DNA from: Cognataquiflexum gelatinilyticum
GTDB lineage: Bacteria; Bacteroidota; Bacteroidia; Cytophagales; Cyclobacteriaceae
Direction: 5' to 3'
DNA length: 64,000 nucleotides
NCBI RefSeq assembly: GCF_024813435.1
Contig: NZ_JANAEZ010000002.1
Location: forward strand, 558,001 to 622,000
The notes below the pieces were generated by a model. That model had not been told where the DNA came from, made no database searches, and saw only the letters and a program-made list of their open reading frames with translations. Position 1 is the stretch's first letter. Each line of letters starts with the position of its first letter. Both the position numbers and the translations under genes were made by a program. Shown in pieces: positions 43,548 to 51,856 of this stretch.

Positions 43548-45809
43548 CTGATAGATCCTTTCTCCTGTCAGCTTGTACATCGCGTTGCACAAAGCCGGGA
43601 TGTAAGGCGGTACCGGAGGTTCGCCGACACCGGTTGGTTTTTCCATACTCTCTATAATATGGATATGGATTTTCTTGGGCGATTGGGGCATCCTGATGAT
43701 CTGATAGCCATCAAAGTTGTTTTGCTGTGGGATTCCATTTTCGAATGTGATGGCTGAAGTGGTCGCCAAACTTGTCGCAAACTGTGCCCCGCCTTCAAAC
43801 TGTGAGCGGATTCTGTCTGTATTCACCCCTATACCACAATCCACCGCATAGAAGACTTCAGGGATGGAGATTTTGCCCGAATTGTCTTTTTCCACTACCA
43901 CTATACAAGCAACATAGGTCAGGAAGCTCTTGTGCGCTGCAAAGCCAACCGCTTTTCCTTCAGCCAGCTTTTGGTCCCAATTGGCTTCTTTGGCCACCCT
44001 CTCAATTACTTTTTTCATCCTTCCTGTATTCCATGGAAAAGATTCGATTGGCTCGCCATAGTTTTCATATTTCCCTTCAGTTTCAGGTTTGAATTCGATA
44101 TTGCGGTCCTCACCAAGCATCTGAAGGGCGTGCTTCACGGGATCTATACCTCGGGTTTCAGCGATTTCATCCATCATACATCCGATGGCAAAAGCGTGGT
44201 GGATATTGCTGACGGACCTTAACCAACCGATTCTGGTATGGGCAGTTGATTCGTGGGTCTCTATCCTGATATTGGGGACATCATATGGGAAATCCGTACA
44301 ACCCAAACCCAATTCACCATCAGAGGGATGAAGTTCAGTTGTACTGCCTGTTGCTCCGATGGCGGGAAAAACAGTATGGTGGTTCCACCCGGTGAAGTTG
44401 CCGTTTTTATCCAGAGTTGCTTTGATCCTTTGGGCACTGTGTGAGTGGAAAAAGTCAAAATGGAGGTCGTCCTCCCTTGTCCACTGAACCTTGACAGGTG
44501 ACTTGGCGGCCTTGGAAAGAATAGCTGCTTCCACCACAAAATCAGGCTTGGACTTTCTTCCAAATCCTCCTCCGAGCAAAGTGACATTCATCTTTACCTT
44601 ATCCAGATCAAGTTCCAAAGCTGTTGCTACTGCCTGTCTTGCCCATTGTGGGTGTTGGGTCGGTGCCCAGATTTCACAAATGCCGTCTCCTTGATAATGG
44701 GCGATGGCAGCAGGTGGCTCAATGGTAGCATGTGCATAGAAAGGTGCCAAATAAGTTCTTTCCAAAACCTTTCCTGCAGCCCTTTGCGCTGTCGAAAAAT
44801 TGCCTCTTTCCCTTCTGACTTTTCCATCCTGGGCAGTACTTTGAAGCATTTCTTCCAATTGTTTGGCAGAATTGTAAGTTTGGTTTGGTCCCAAGTCCCA
44901 TTCTATTTCCAATGCCTCCCGACCTTTCATTGCGGCCCAGGTATTGTCGGCTATTATAGCAATACCCTCCAAGGCTTTGTCCAATCCCGGAGGAATTCCA
45001 GCACCATCTATCTTCACTACCCTATTTACTCCCGGCACTGCCAATGCTTTGGCATCATTGAAAGAAATGACTTTGGCGCCAATAACTGGACTTCTACGGA
45101 TTACCGCCACCTGCATTCCAGGCAGATCTACATCGGCTCCAAAAACAGCCTTCCCGGTGGCAATGTCCCTTGCATCATAGATTGCAACATCTTTACCGAT
45201 AAGTTTATAGCTTGAAAATTCCTTCAAAGTGATACTTGCCGGGTTCGGCAATGGCATTTCTTTAACCTCAGCTATCAAATCCCCAAAGTCGATTTTCTTT
45301 CCGGAGGAATGGATCACCTGCGAGTTTTCAGTATGACACTCCTCGGGATTTACTTCCCATTTTTTGGCTGCTGCAGCGATAAGCATGTGTCTTGCCGTTG
45401 CACCGGTTTTCCGCATGGGCTCATAAAACATCCTGACAGAAAAAGAGCCGTCGGTATTCTGGTTTCCATATTTCTCTTCATCGCCTTCTGCCTGCACAAT
45501 TTTCACCTTGGACCAATCCGCTCCCAATTCGTCGGCCACAATTTGAGGCAAAGAAGTCCGGATTCCGGTCCCCATCTCAGAGCGGTGGGCGACAATGGTG
45601 ACTTCATTGTCAGAAGTGATGCTGACAAATACATTAGGGGCAAAAGTGATGGTTTCACCTTTGGGTCCAGCGCATTGGAAATTGACCCCTAAAAGAAATC
45701 CTCCGGTAGCCAGGGAACTGAGTTTCAAGAAATCCCTGCGTGAAGGAACAAAGACTTCGCTTTTGTCTTCAGCTTTTTTGTTTTTTAAAAACGGGAAGTT
45801 CGGCATCAT
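43530..45809 (-). CDS. Molybdopterin-binding large subunit of a xanthine-dehydrogenase-family enzyme (isoquinoline 1-oxidoreductase beta type)
   Basis: I start it at ATG 45809, giving 759 residues; the earlier ATG at 45971 would overlap the partner gene. A Tat signal (SRRDFLKLSSLATGGFLLGV) shows export. The periplasmic IorB/aldehyde-oxidase type is supported by HRSEMGTGIRTSLPQIVADE, LLGGGFGRKSKPDFV for the molybdenum cofactor, and the catalytic Glu in PTGVGEPPVPPYIPAL. It follows the [2Fe-2S] subunit by 25 bases. Substrates of such enzymes are aldehydes or N-heterocycles; electrons usually go to a c-type cytochrome, none of which is adjacent. Confidence 0.9.
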   Translation of the reverse strand: MMPNFPFLKNKKAEDKSEVFVPSRRDFLKLSSLATGGFLLGVNFQCAGPKGETITFAPNVFVSITSDNEVTIVAHRSEMGTGIRTSLPQIVADELGADWSKVKIVQAEGDEEKYGNQNTDGSFSVRMFYEPMRKTGATARHMLIAAAAKKWEVNPEECHTENSQVIHSSGKKIDFGDLIAEVKEMPLPNPASITLKEFSSYKLIGKDVAIYDARDIATGKAVFGADVDLPGMQVAVIRRSPVIGAKVISFNDAKALAVPGVNRVVKIDGAGIPPGLDKALEGIAIIADNTWAAMKGREALEIEWDLGPNQTYNSAKQLEEMLQSTAQDGKVRRERGNFSTAQRAAGKVLERTYLAPFYAHATIEPPAAIAHYQGDGICEIWAPTQHPQWARQAVATALELDLDKVKMNVTLLGGGFGRKSKPDFVVEAAILSKAAKSPVKVQWTREDDLHFDFFHSHSAQRIKATLDKNGNFTGWNHHTVFPAIGATGSTTELHPSDGELGLGCTDFPYDVPNIRIETHESTAHTRIGWLRSVSNIHHAFAIGCMMDEIAETRGIDPVKHALQMLGEDRNIEFKPETEGKYENYGEPIESFPWNTGRMKKVIERVAKEANWDQKLAEGKAVGFAAHKSFLTYVACIVVVEKDNSGKISIPEVFYAVDCGIGVNTDRIRSQFEGGAQFATSLATTSAITFENGIPQQNNFDGYQIIRMPQSPKKIHIHIIESMEKPTGVGEPPVPPYIPALCNAMYKLTGERIYQLPFKA

Positions 45810-45834
45810 ATATTTTGATGTTTTGGGTTCAGGA

Positions 45835-46293
45835 TTAATGGGATTTTGATGCGGTAAGTATTGCTTCTTTGATACGGTTATAGGTACCGCAGCGACAGAG
45901 ATTTCCGGCCATGGCTTCCTCGATTTCAGTTTCTGATGGGTTTGGGTTTTTCTTAAGTAAGGCGGCCGCATTCATGATCTGACCAGTTTGACAATAACCG
46001 CATTGGGGAACTACGTGCTCCACCCAAGCGTCCTGAAGAGGATGATGGCCTTCCTCATCCAATCCTTCAATGGTGGTGATTTTCTTGTTTCCAACAGTTG
46101 AAATTGGAGTACTGCAGGATCTGATGGCTTCATTGTCCAAATGAACCGTGCAGGCTCCGCAAAGTGCTTGGCCGCAACCGAATTTGGTCCCTTTCATCGA
46201 GAGCAAATCTCGTAAAACCCAAAGCAGTGGCATGTCTGGGTCGGCGGTTACTTCCTGCTTTTTGCCATTGACAGATATAGTGAATTTTTCCAT
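45835..46293 (-). CDS. [2Fe-2S] small subunit of the molybdenum hydroxylase (isoquinoline 1-oxidoreductase alpha type)
   Basis: The 152-residue protein carries two [2Fe-2S] clusters: a plant-ferredoxin type (GCGQALCGACTVHLD, then the fourth Cys in AIRSCSTP) and a C-terminal helical type (CGYCQTGQ and NLCRCGTYNRI). It passes electrons from the molybdenum site. It has no export signal and should travel with the Tat-type large subunit encoded next. Confidence 0.93.
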   Translation of the reverse strand: MEKFTISVNGKKQEVTADPDMPLLWVLRDLLSMKGTKFGCGQALCGACTVHLDNEAIRSCSTPISTVGNKKITTIEGLDEEGHHPLQDAWVEHVVPQCGYCQTGQIMNAAALLKKNPNPSETEIEEAMAGNLCRCGTYNRIKEAILTASKSH

Positions 46294-46349
46294 AGTGGTT
46301 GGATTGGTCTTTGTTGTTTGATGGGTAAAAGTTAATGATTATGAAGAAA

Positions 46350-47639
46350 TTATGCACCGATGAGGTTCCATTTTTCCCTGTATGGTCTGAATAACAATTC
46401 ATTGGCACCGCCATCTTTTAGGAACAGTTCTTTCTTGGCATCCCATTTCAAAGATTTTTCCTGTTTGTATGAAATCAATGCCAAATGCATTGGAAGGGTC
46501 ATTCCTCTCGCATATTCAAGATTGGATTCAGGTTGCTGACGGGATTTGACGGCATCGAGGAAATTCTGTTGGTGGCCTGGAGATCTTGGGATGGATTTGG
46601 CGATTTCTGGAATATCAGTCAATGTTTGGCCATTCATGTGGATGGCTATCGTACTGTAATCACAGATGAGATTTCCTTTTGTGCCTTCGAAATAAGCACC
46701 TATTCCCATTTTGTCGGCACCTTGAACCGGTGGAGGCGTGGAGGTCCAATGGATTTTGAGTTTTTTGAATTTGAAATCCACATCGATCCATTTTGGGGTA
46801 TCGCCTACGCCTTCCGATTTTTCACCTTTTGCTGATATGGATTTCAAGCCGGTAGGCGCAATGGACATCCACACCACATCTGCAATATGGCACCAAAAGT
46901 CCTGAAAAACACCTCCCGAATACTCCATAAAATATCGGTAAGTGAAATGACATTTTTCAGGGGCGTATTCTGAATAGGGGGCAGGTCCTAGCCACATGTC
47001 CCAATTCAGGTTTGGCGGAGGGGTTTGATAGTTGAGCTTTTCGATGAGAGGGGGTTCGCCGGTTTTCCAAAGCCTGACCGTTTTGATTTTCCCCAACTCC
47101 CCGGATTGGATGAGCTCGGCCACACGGTGGTAATTATCTCCGGCGTGGATCTGTGTGCCCAACTGAAAAACCCTGTTGTTTGACTTTTGCGCAGCCAACA
47201 TCAACTGTCCTTCTCTCAGTGAGTAGGAAAGCGGCTTTTCTCCATAGACATCTTTGCCGGCTTGGAATGCCAAAATAGCGATCTGTGCGTGCCAATGGTC
47301 CGGAGTGGCGATGGTGACAGCGTCGATATCCTGCCTTTCCAGGACTTTTCTGAAGTCAGTATAAATCTGGGCTTTAGTATCAGGATGGATCTTTTTGAGC
47401 TGGGATAAAGCTTCCCCGGCGTGTTCTTCGTCGACATCACAGAGGGCAACAATCTCAGCTTCGGGTAAGTTGGCAAACCAATTCATATGTGCCAACCCCA
47501 TTCCCCCCAATCCGATGTGGGCTATCCTGACCCGGTCAGAGGCGGCTGCTTTCAGACCCTGGAATGGTAAAAACTGAAGTCCCAAAGCAGTAAGGACAGA
47601 GTAGCGTACAAAATCCCGCCTATTGATGTGTTGACTCAT
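46350..47639 (-). CDS. Gfo/Idh/MocA-family oxidoreductase with Tat signal
   Basis: The 429-residue protein starts MSQHINRRDFVRYSVLTALG, a twin-arginine signal, then RVRIAHIGLGGMGLAHMNWF for NAD(P) and the intact EKP motif in DVYGEKPLSYSLREGQ. Its C-terminal domain has the WDMWLGPAPYSEY segment seen in exported members. It lies 56 bases before the [2Fe-2S] gene, so it may be transcribed with the molybdenum enzyme, though no functional link is obvious. Confidence 0.88.
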   Translation of the reverse strand: MSQHINRRDFVRYSVLTALGLQFLPFQGLKAAASDRVRIAHIGLGGMGLAHMNWFANLPEAEIVALCDVDEEHAGEALSQLKKIHPDTKAQIYTDFRKVLERQDIDAVTIATPDHWHAQIAILAFQAGKDVYGEKPLSYSLREGQLMLAAQKSNNRVFQLGTQIHAGDNYHRVAELIQSGELGKIKTVRLWKTGEPPLIEKLNYQTPPPNLNWDMWLGPAPYSEYAPEKCHFTYRYFMEYSGGVFQDFWCHIADVVWMSIAPTGLKSISAKGEKSEGVGDTPKWIDVDFKFKKLKIHWTSTPPPVQGADKMGIGAYFEGTKGNLICDYSTIAIHMNGQTLTDIPEIAKSIPRSPGHQQNFLDAVKSRQQPESNLEYARGMTLPMHLALISYKQEKSLKWDAKKELFLKDGGANELLFRPYREKWNLIGA

Positions 47640-47752
47640 AAGATTGGTTTTTTGGTTGGTGGCTGAATTATTGGAACTTCATTTACATTTTTGATCTCAA
47701 TTTAAAAAAAATACATGTGTGATTTTTATCTCCTTCCTCAAGATTGGCTTTT

Positions 47753-47776
47753 GTTTATATTTATTGAAATATAAAC
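47753..47776. repeat. Perfect 10-base inverted repeat between divergent genes
   Basis: GTTTATATTT and AAATATAAAC form a perfect palindrome around ATTG. It lies between the leftward Gfo/Idh/MocA gene (start 47639) and the rightward membrane protein (start 47835). It lacks a T run on either side sufficient for a terminator, so a binding site for a regulator is possible. Confidence 0.5.
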
Positions 47777-47834
47777 GGGTAAAAGTTGCCATAAATGGCT
47801 GATAACCAATTTTGAAAATAGGTGTTGTATAGAT

Positions 47835-48692
47835 ATGATAAAGAAGCTTTTTGATTTGCAGATTGGAACTTTCGATTTATTGGATGAACACTGGGAAAGC
47901 GACTCCGTGTCAAAATGGATCAGCAATATAGTCGTTCTATTTTTTGTAGGAGGTTTGCTGATGGGGCTTCTTTCCTACCTTAATATTCTTCATTTTGGGG
48001 AGAAGTTTACTGCCTTCTTTGCAATAGAACTGGCTTTCAACGTGCTTCTGGTATTTGAAGTGTTGGGATTGATTTTTCTGATTCCAAAGTCTGTCGCGGA
48101 TTCTGTAGGAAAGCAGTTTGAGATTGTTTCCTTACTCTTGCTGAGGGATGCATTCAAGGAGTTTGGGCATTATCTGGGAGACATGACCTGGGAGGTTGGG
48201 TTTTTGATGGAACTACTCCCCATTGTGTCCGATGCCTTTGGAGCGGTCCTGATTTTTTTGATCACAGGGCTTTTTTATCGGGCACAAAAACATATCCGAA
48301 TTACCAGGACATACGAAGAGCAAAAAGGATTTGTATCCATCAAAAAGCTGATGTCCATTTACCTGACAGTTTCATTTATACTTTTGGGGATTTATGACAT
48401 TTTCACGGCCTATCAGACCCATGAGTTTATTTACAGCATCAAGCTGTTTTATACACTGTTGATATTTACGGATGTGTTTATCCTTCTTTTTTCACTGAGG
48501 TACACGACCAAGTATTATAACCTTTTCAGGTATTCCTCCTTTGCTTTGGCGACGATATTCCTGAGACTGACTTTGTCTGCCCCGGCTTATTATAATGTTT
48601 TGTTGGCGGTGATTGCTGGCTTGATGGTTTTGGGAGTTACCTACATCTATAACAAGCTTTTGGTAAAGCAAGTGGGGGAGGCGAAGGAATAA
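47835..48692 (+). CDS. Integral membrane protein of unknown function
   Basis: The 285-residue protein has six or seven hydrophobic segments (for example IVVLFFVGGLLMGLLSYL, LAFNVLLVFEVLGLIFLIP, LMVLGVTYIYNKLL) with short loops. I recognise no family or catalytic motif. It stands alone before the tRNA-Asn gene. Confidence 0.75.
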   Translation: MIKKLFDLQIGTFDLLDEHWESDSVSKWISNIVVLFFVGGLLMGLLSYLNILHFGEKFTAFFAIELAFNVLLVFEVLGLIFLIPKSVADSVGKQFEIVSLLLLRDAFKEFGHYLGDMTWEVGFLMELLPIVSDAFGAVLIFLITGLFYRAQKHIRITRTYEEQKGFVSIKKLMSIYLTVSFILLGIYDIFTAYQTHEFIYSIKLFYTLLIFTDVFILLFSLRYTTKYYNLFRYSSFALATIFLRLTLSAPAYYNVLLAVIAGLMVLGVTYIYNKLLVKQVGEAKE

Positions 48693-48788
48693 GAAGTGTG
48701 TGTAGGGATAAAAAATAAAAATAAGTCCCTGATTTATAGGAATAATTAATTTGCAGTTGATATTATTCCAATTTTTTTGTGGAGTCAG

Positions 48789-48820
48789 TTTGGAAAAAAT
48801 GGCTTAACCTGCTAATATTG
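48789..48820 (+). promoter_or_regulatory. Likely promoter of tRNA-Asn
   Basis: TTTG (48789-48792) and TAATATTG (48813-48820) are 20 bases apart; the latter differs from TAnnTTTG at one base. A perfect 7-base hairpin (TTAGACC / GGTCTAA, 48828-48845) lies in the leader before the tRNA. Confidence 0.5.
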
Positions 48821-48860
48821 CATCACCTTAGACCAAAGGGTCTAATAAAATCAATAAAAT

Positions 48861-48934
48861 TCCTCCTTAGCTCAGTTGGTTAGAGCACATGACTGTTAAT
48901 CATGGGGTCCTAGGTTCAAGCCCTAGAGGGGGAG
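48861..48934 (+). tRNA. tRNA-Asn (anticodon GTT)
   Basis: A full cloverleaf folds: acceptor TCCTCCT with AGGGGGA (one G-U pair), D stem GCTC/GAGC, anticodon stem CATGA/TCATG around CTGTTAA with anticodon GTT at 48895-48897, and T stem CTAGG/CCTAG with loop TTCAAGC. The discriminator is G at 48934; CCA is not encoded. An accessory island follows directly. Confidence 0.95.
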
Positions 48935-48940
48935 CAAAAG

Positions 48941-48964
48941 CCTCAGAGAAATCTGAGGTTTTTT
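48941..48964 (+). terminator. Terminator after tRNA-Asn
   Basis: CCTCAGA (48941-48947) pairs with TCTGAGG (48952-48958), loop GAAA, followed by six T. Confidence 0.88.
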
Positions 48965-48977
48965 CGTTTAAAAAGGG

Positions 48978-49007
48978 CTTCAGAACGTGATTCTGAGGTC
49001 TTTTTCC
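48978..49007 (+). terminator. Second, diverged terminator hairpin after tRNA-Asn
   Basis: CTTCAGAA (48978-48985) pairs with TTCTGAGG (48991-48998), one G-U pair, followed by TCTTTTTCCTTTT. It looks like a diverged copy of the hairpin just upstream. Confidence 0.6.
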
Positions 49008-49248
49008 TTTTCAAGGGCAGTTGCTAATTTAACAAATGTTGCAACACACGGGATGGAGAAAAGCGCTGATTTTGGTGCTTTTTTTCTCACTTGCGTTCAA
49101 ATGCGTGCAACTTTTTAGCGTGCCGAAAGCCACAACTTCAAACGTTATGGCAGTTATATAAATCCATTTCATTATTCCTTTGATTTGATAAACAGATATT
49201 TTCACTAAATAACTTTGAACAAAGTTTTTAATTTAAGAAATATAGGGT
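49008..49248. other. Non-coding stretch with a recombination-site-like segment
   Basis: No gene is seen. The part 49085-49160 contains short inverted pieces (GCGTGCAAC, GCGTGCC) and ends CAACTTCAAACGTTATGGCA, which recalls the end of integron attC sites (GTTA...), though it does not match the usual GTTRRRY exactly. The next gene starts about 100 bases later. Confidence 0.3.
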
Positions 49249-50121
49249 ATGAAAAAATGGTTTTTACTTTCACTGATCCTGATTTTCCCCCGGTTTTCAT
49301 TCTGCCAAAACGGAACAAATTCGATAAAACATGTGGATAAGATGAACTTAAAAGGGGCTGTCAAAACTATTAAACACACAGCTTATGAACCGATAAGTAT
49401 TGAATCCGACAGCATTAACCTGCTAAAGTTCGACTTTTTTGGCATGCATAATTATATCCATAAATTCGATATACAAGGTTGGCTTCTTGAAAAAACTGAA
49501 TTGAAACTTAGGGAAGATCAGCTAATTCCTTCTGGGATTTGGACCTATGACTATGATGAAGAACATCGGCTTGCCAAAGAATCTTACATTTTTGATGCAA
49601 TTGACGGTTCTGATACAGCAACCTTCGAATATACTTATCCTTTTGATAGCTTAACTACTGTTGTTGAAAAACGAAAAGGTGAATTCCAAAGAATCTATCA
49701 CTATAAACTAGAAAACAGGACCGAAGAATTTATCACCATCAACAGTGATAGTTCTTATATTAGTAAATCTTTCTTCGAAATGGATGCCCAAAGAAGAATC
49801 ATAAGAAAAGAGGATTACAGCAATGTTTCCAGATTACAAAATTTGACCATCAATTTTTATCAAGATGAAATTTTCAGGACACCTAATAAGGTCTTGATAA
49901 CCCACTTCAAAAGTGGACAAGTTTATCTCACTGAAAATCTACTCGATGAGCAAGGTAATATTACCAGTCAAAAAAATATCTCTTTGAATACTGGAGAATT
50001 CAAAACAACAACCTATACCTATATTTATGATACAACTGGCAATTGGATAGAAAAAAAAGAATTTATTGACAATCGCCCAAGAAAGGTCTTTCGTAGAGAG
50101 ATTGAGTATTACTTATATTAA
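49249..50121 (+). CDS. Secreted protein of unknown function in the tRNA-adjacent island
   Basis: The 290-residue protein has a signal peptide (WFLLSLILIFPRFSFCQ), then repeats built around tyrosine and charged residues (IWTYDYDEEHRLAKESYIFD, TTYTYIYDTTGNWIEKKEF), which recalls YD-type repeats of cell-surface proteins without being a clear match. It is monocistronic and its base use is more AT-rich than the core genes, consistent with acquisition. Confidence 0.7.
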   Translation: MKKWFLLSLILIFPRFSFCQNGTNSIKHVDKMNLKGAVKTIKHTAYEPISIESDSINLLKFDFFGMHNYIHKFDIQGWLLEKTELKLREDQLIPSGIWTYDYDEEHRLAKESYIFDAIDGSDTATFEYTYPFDSLTTVVEKRKGEFQRIYHYKLENRTEEFITINSDSSYISKSFFEMDAQRRIIRKEDYSNVSRLQNLTINFYQDEIFRTPNKVLITHFKSGQVYLTENLLDEQGNITSQKNISLNTGEFKTTTYTYIYDTTGNWIEKKEFIDNRPRKVFRREIEYYLY

Positions 50122-50160
50122 GTAGCAGATATCAAATTTGCTACAAAAGTATAATCCATA

Positions 50161-50665
50161 ATAGAGGAAAATGGCGAAAACGCAATTATAAAAATTCATG
50201 ATTTCGATATTTTAGAATTATACAAATACGGATGAGTCTCAAATAGAATTAGCAGAAAAAATTTTTGCAAAGGCCAAAGAAATAGGAGGTCTACCTGATG
50301 AAATGTTTGCACAGGTCATTTTGACGCCAAATCAACAAAATGATCCTAGAAGAATTAAGGATGTAAAATTTATCATTGAAGTTTTAGTGCATGAAGGTCT
50401 ATTAACTTCAGAACCAAAAAAGAATAGTAATTTTATATAACCTTCACCCAACTCTATTCATTTTGATGATTATTCTAAATTTTTACATTTTAAAAAAGAA
50501 GAACAGGAGAAGGAGAAAATAAAGGAAGAAAGAGATCAAAAAAAATATGATCTTGAAATATAAAATCTTCATTTACAAATAGATACCCAAAAAAAGTGGT
50601 TCTGGATTGCTATTGTGACTGCCGTAATTGTTGAAGTGGTTAGGATATATTTTTCATGGAAGTAA
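50161..50665 (+). pseudogene. Decayed gene for a small membrane-anchored protein
   Basis: One frame from 50228 to 50665 reads like a single protein broken by TAA at 50438 and TAA at 50561: TDESQIELAEKIFAKAKEIG and DEMFAQVILTPNQQNDPRRI, then a charged helix (FKKEEQEKEKIKEERDQKKY), then a transmembrane end (KKWFWIAIVTAVIVEVVRIY). The start (IIKIHDFDILELYK) lies in another frame before 50228, so there is also a frameshift. I know this layout from small hypothetical proteins of Bacteroidota but have no function for it. Confidence 0.75.
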
Positions 50666-50720
50666 CATTAAAAATATATCTTTAAAGTTTTCTTTTAGTG
50701 AACTTTTTGTAATTTTGACT

Positions 50721-51032
50721 GTGTTTAATATTGTCACAAGAAAAACTCTTTTGGAATATTCCATAAAATACCCTCAGGCAGCCTCTGCACTGTTTGAATG
50801 GTATCATGAAATCCTAAAGTCGGAGTTTAAAAGTTTCAACGATTTAAAAAGTGTTTATAGAAATGCAAGTCTTGTTGGCGACGATAGAGTAGTATTCAAT
50901 ATTATGGGCAACAAGTACCGCTTAGTTGTGAGGTTTGTCTTTGATTTCAAAGTTGTTCAAATCAAATGGTTTGGTACCCATAAAGAATATGACAAAATAG
51001 ATGTAGCATCAATAGTCTTTAAGAACAAATAA
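50721..51032 (+). CDS. higB: HigB-family toxin
   Basis: HigB is a ribosome-dependent mRNA endonuclease of the RelE superfamily. I start it at GTG 50721 (VFNIVTRKTLLEYSIKYPQA), giving 103 residues, the family length; starting at 50628 would add 31 residues that overlap the decayed gene. The family core NASLVGDDRVVFNIMGNKYR, LVVRFVFDFKVVQIKWFGTH and EYDKID is intact. The antitoxin gene begins 1 base after its stop, toxin first, as in higBA loci. Confidence 0.88.
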   Translation: MFNIVTRKTLLEYSIKYPQAASALFEWYHEILKSEFKSFNDLKSVYRNASLVGDDRVVFNIMGNKYRLVVRFVFDFKVVQIKWFGTHKEYDKIDVASIVFKNK

Positions 51033-51033
51033 T

Positions 51034-51390
51034 ATGGAACTGACAATAATTAAGTCTGATGTTCAATATGAGGAATATTTGAATTGGATAGATGAAATGT
51101 TTAACAAACAAATAACTCCTGATACTGCTATAGGGAAGCAAGTAGAAGTAGCGCTGTTATTGATCAAGGATTATGAAGATAGAAACTTCCCCATCCCATT
51201 ACCCGATCCCATAGATGCGATCAAATTAAAGATGGATGAATTGGGAATGAAAAACAAAGATTTGGTAGGGAAGGTTGGGAGTAAAAGTTATATCTCAATG
51301 ATTTTAAACCGTAAAAAGCCACTTACTTTGGATTTGGCCAAACTATTTCACAAGGAGTTGAAAATTCCTGCAGAAATACTCCTTTCTTGA
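51034..51390 (+). CDS. higA: HigA-family antitoxin, XRE-type helix-turn-helix
   Basis: The 118-residue protein has an N-terminal region typical of HigA (YEEYLNWIDEMF) and a C-terminal helix-turn-helix (ELGMKNKDLVGKVGSKSYIS, with MILNRKKPLTLDLAKLFHKE). It should neutralise HigB and repress its own promoter. No operator was recognised. Confidence 0.87.
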   Translation: MELTIIKSDVQYEEYLNWIDEMFNKQITPDTAIGKQVEVALLLIKDYEDRNFPIPLPDPIDAIKLKMDELGMKNKDLVGKVGSKSYISMILNRKKPLTLDLAKLFHKELKIPAEILLS

Positions 51391-51469
51391 TTCCCGGAAA
51401 GGTTTTTAAACAATAGTTTTATTTTTAGAGGCAGTGTCCTCAGATTCCAAAACCTTTTGACAATCTCCC

Positions 51470-51721
51470 CTACACCACCCTTGTCTCAGAATACAGGTCG
51501 TAAGCAGCTACCAAAAGTTGATGGTCGGGAGCCTGACCATAGCGGGCAAAATTTTTCAGTTCGCTCCGCTGTTCGATATAAACCGGGATGTAGGTGCGGT
51601 CCAGTTCATCCCAAATGACCAATAGATAGGCGAAAGGTGTTTTGCTCAATCGGCCTTTTGCGAGCCATTCCTCAAAAACCGATTCATCTAACGCATTAGG
51701 ATAGCTTGGGCCTTCAAACAT
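51470..51721 (-). CDS. Small hypothetical protein
   Basis: The 83-residue protein (MFEGPSYPNALDESVFEEWL...) has a mixed, soluble composition and no signal or membrane segment. It is a single leftward gene between the toxin-antitoxin pair and the acylase gene. No family is recognised; the protein-like composition and clean boundaries support it. Confidence 0.55.
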   Translation of the reverse strand: MFEGPSYPNALDESVFEEWLAKGRLSKTPFAYLLVIWDELDRTYIPVYIEQRSELKNFARYGQAPDHQLLVAAYDLYSETRVV

Positions 51722-51856
51722 GATTTGATTGTTTTATTATGAATTTCAAAGATAAGGATTGGTTGAATTATCCATTCCAAAAGGTGACGAATGAGGTCTT
51801 GCTGATTTGTGGTAATTTGAAAGTTTTTTTCCCTCACCGGAAGGCAAAAAATCAAA

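Noticed and set aside
48693..51470. Prophage or insertion sequence at tRNA-Asn
   Set aside because: No integrase, transposase, terminal inverted repeats or repeat of the tRNA end was found in the window.
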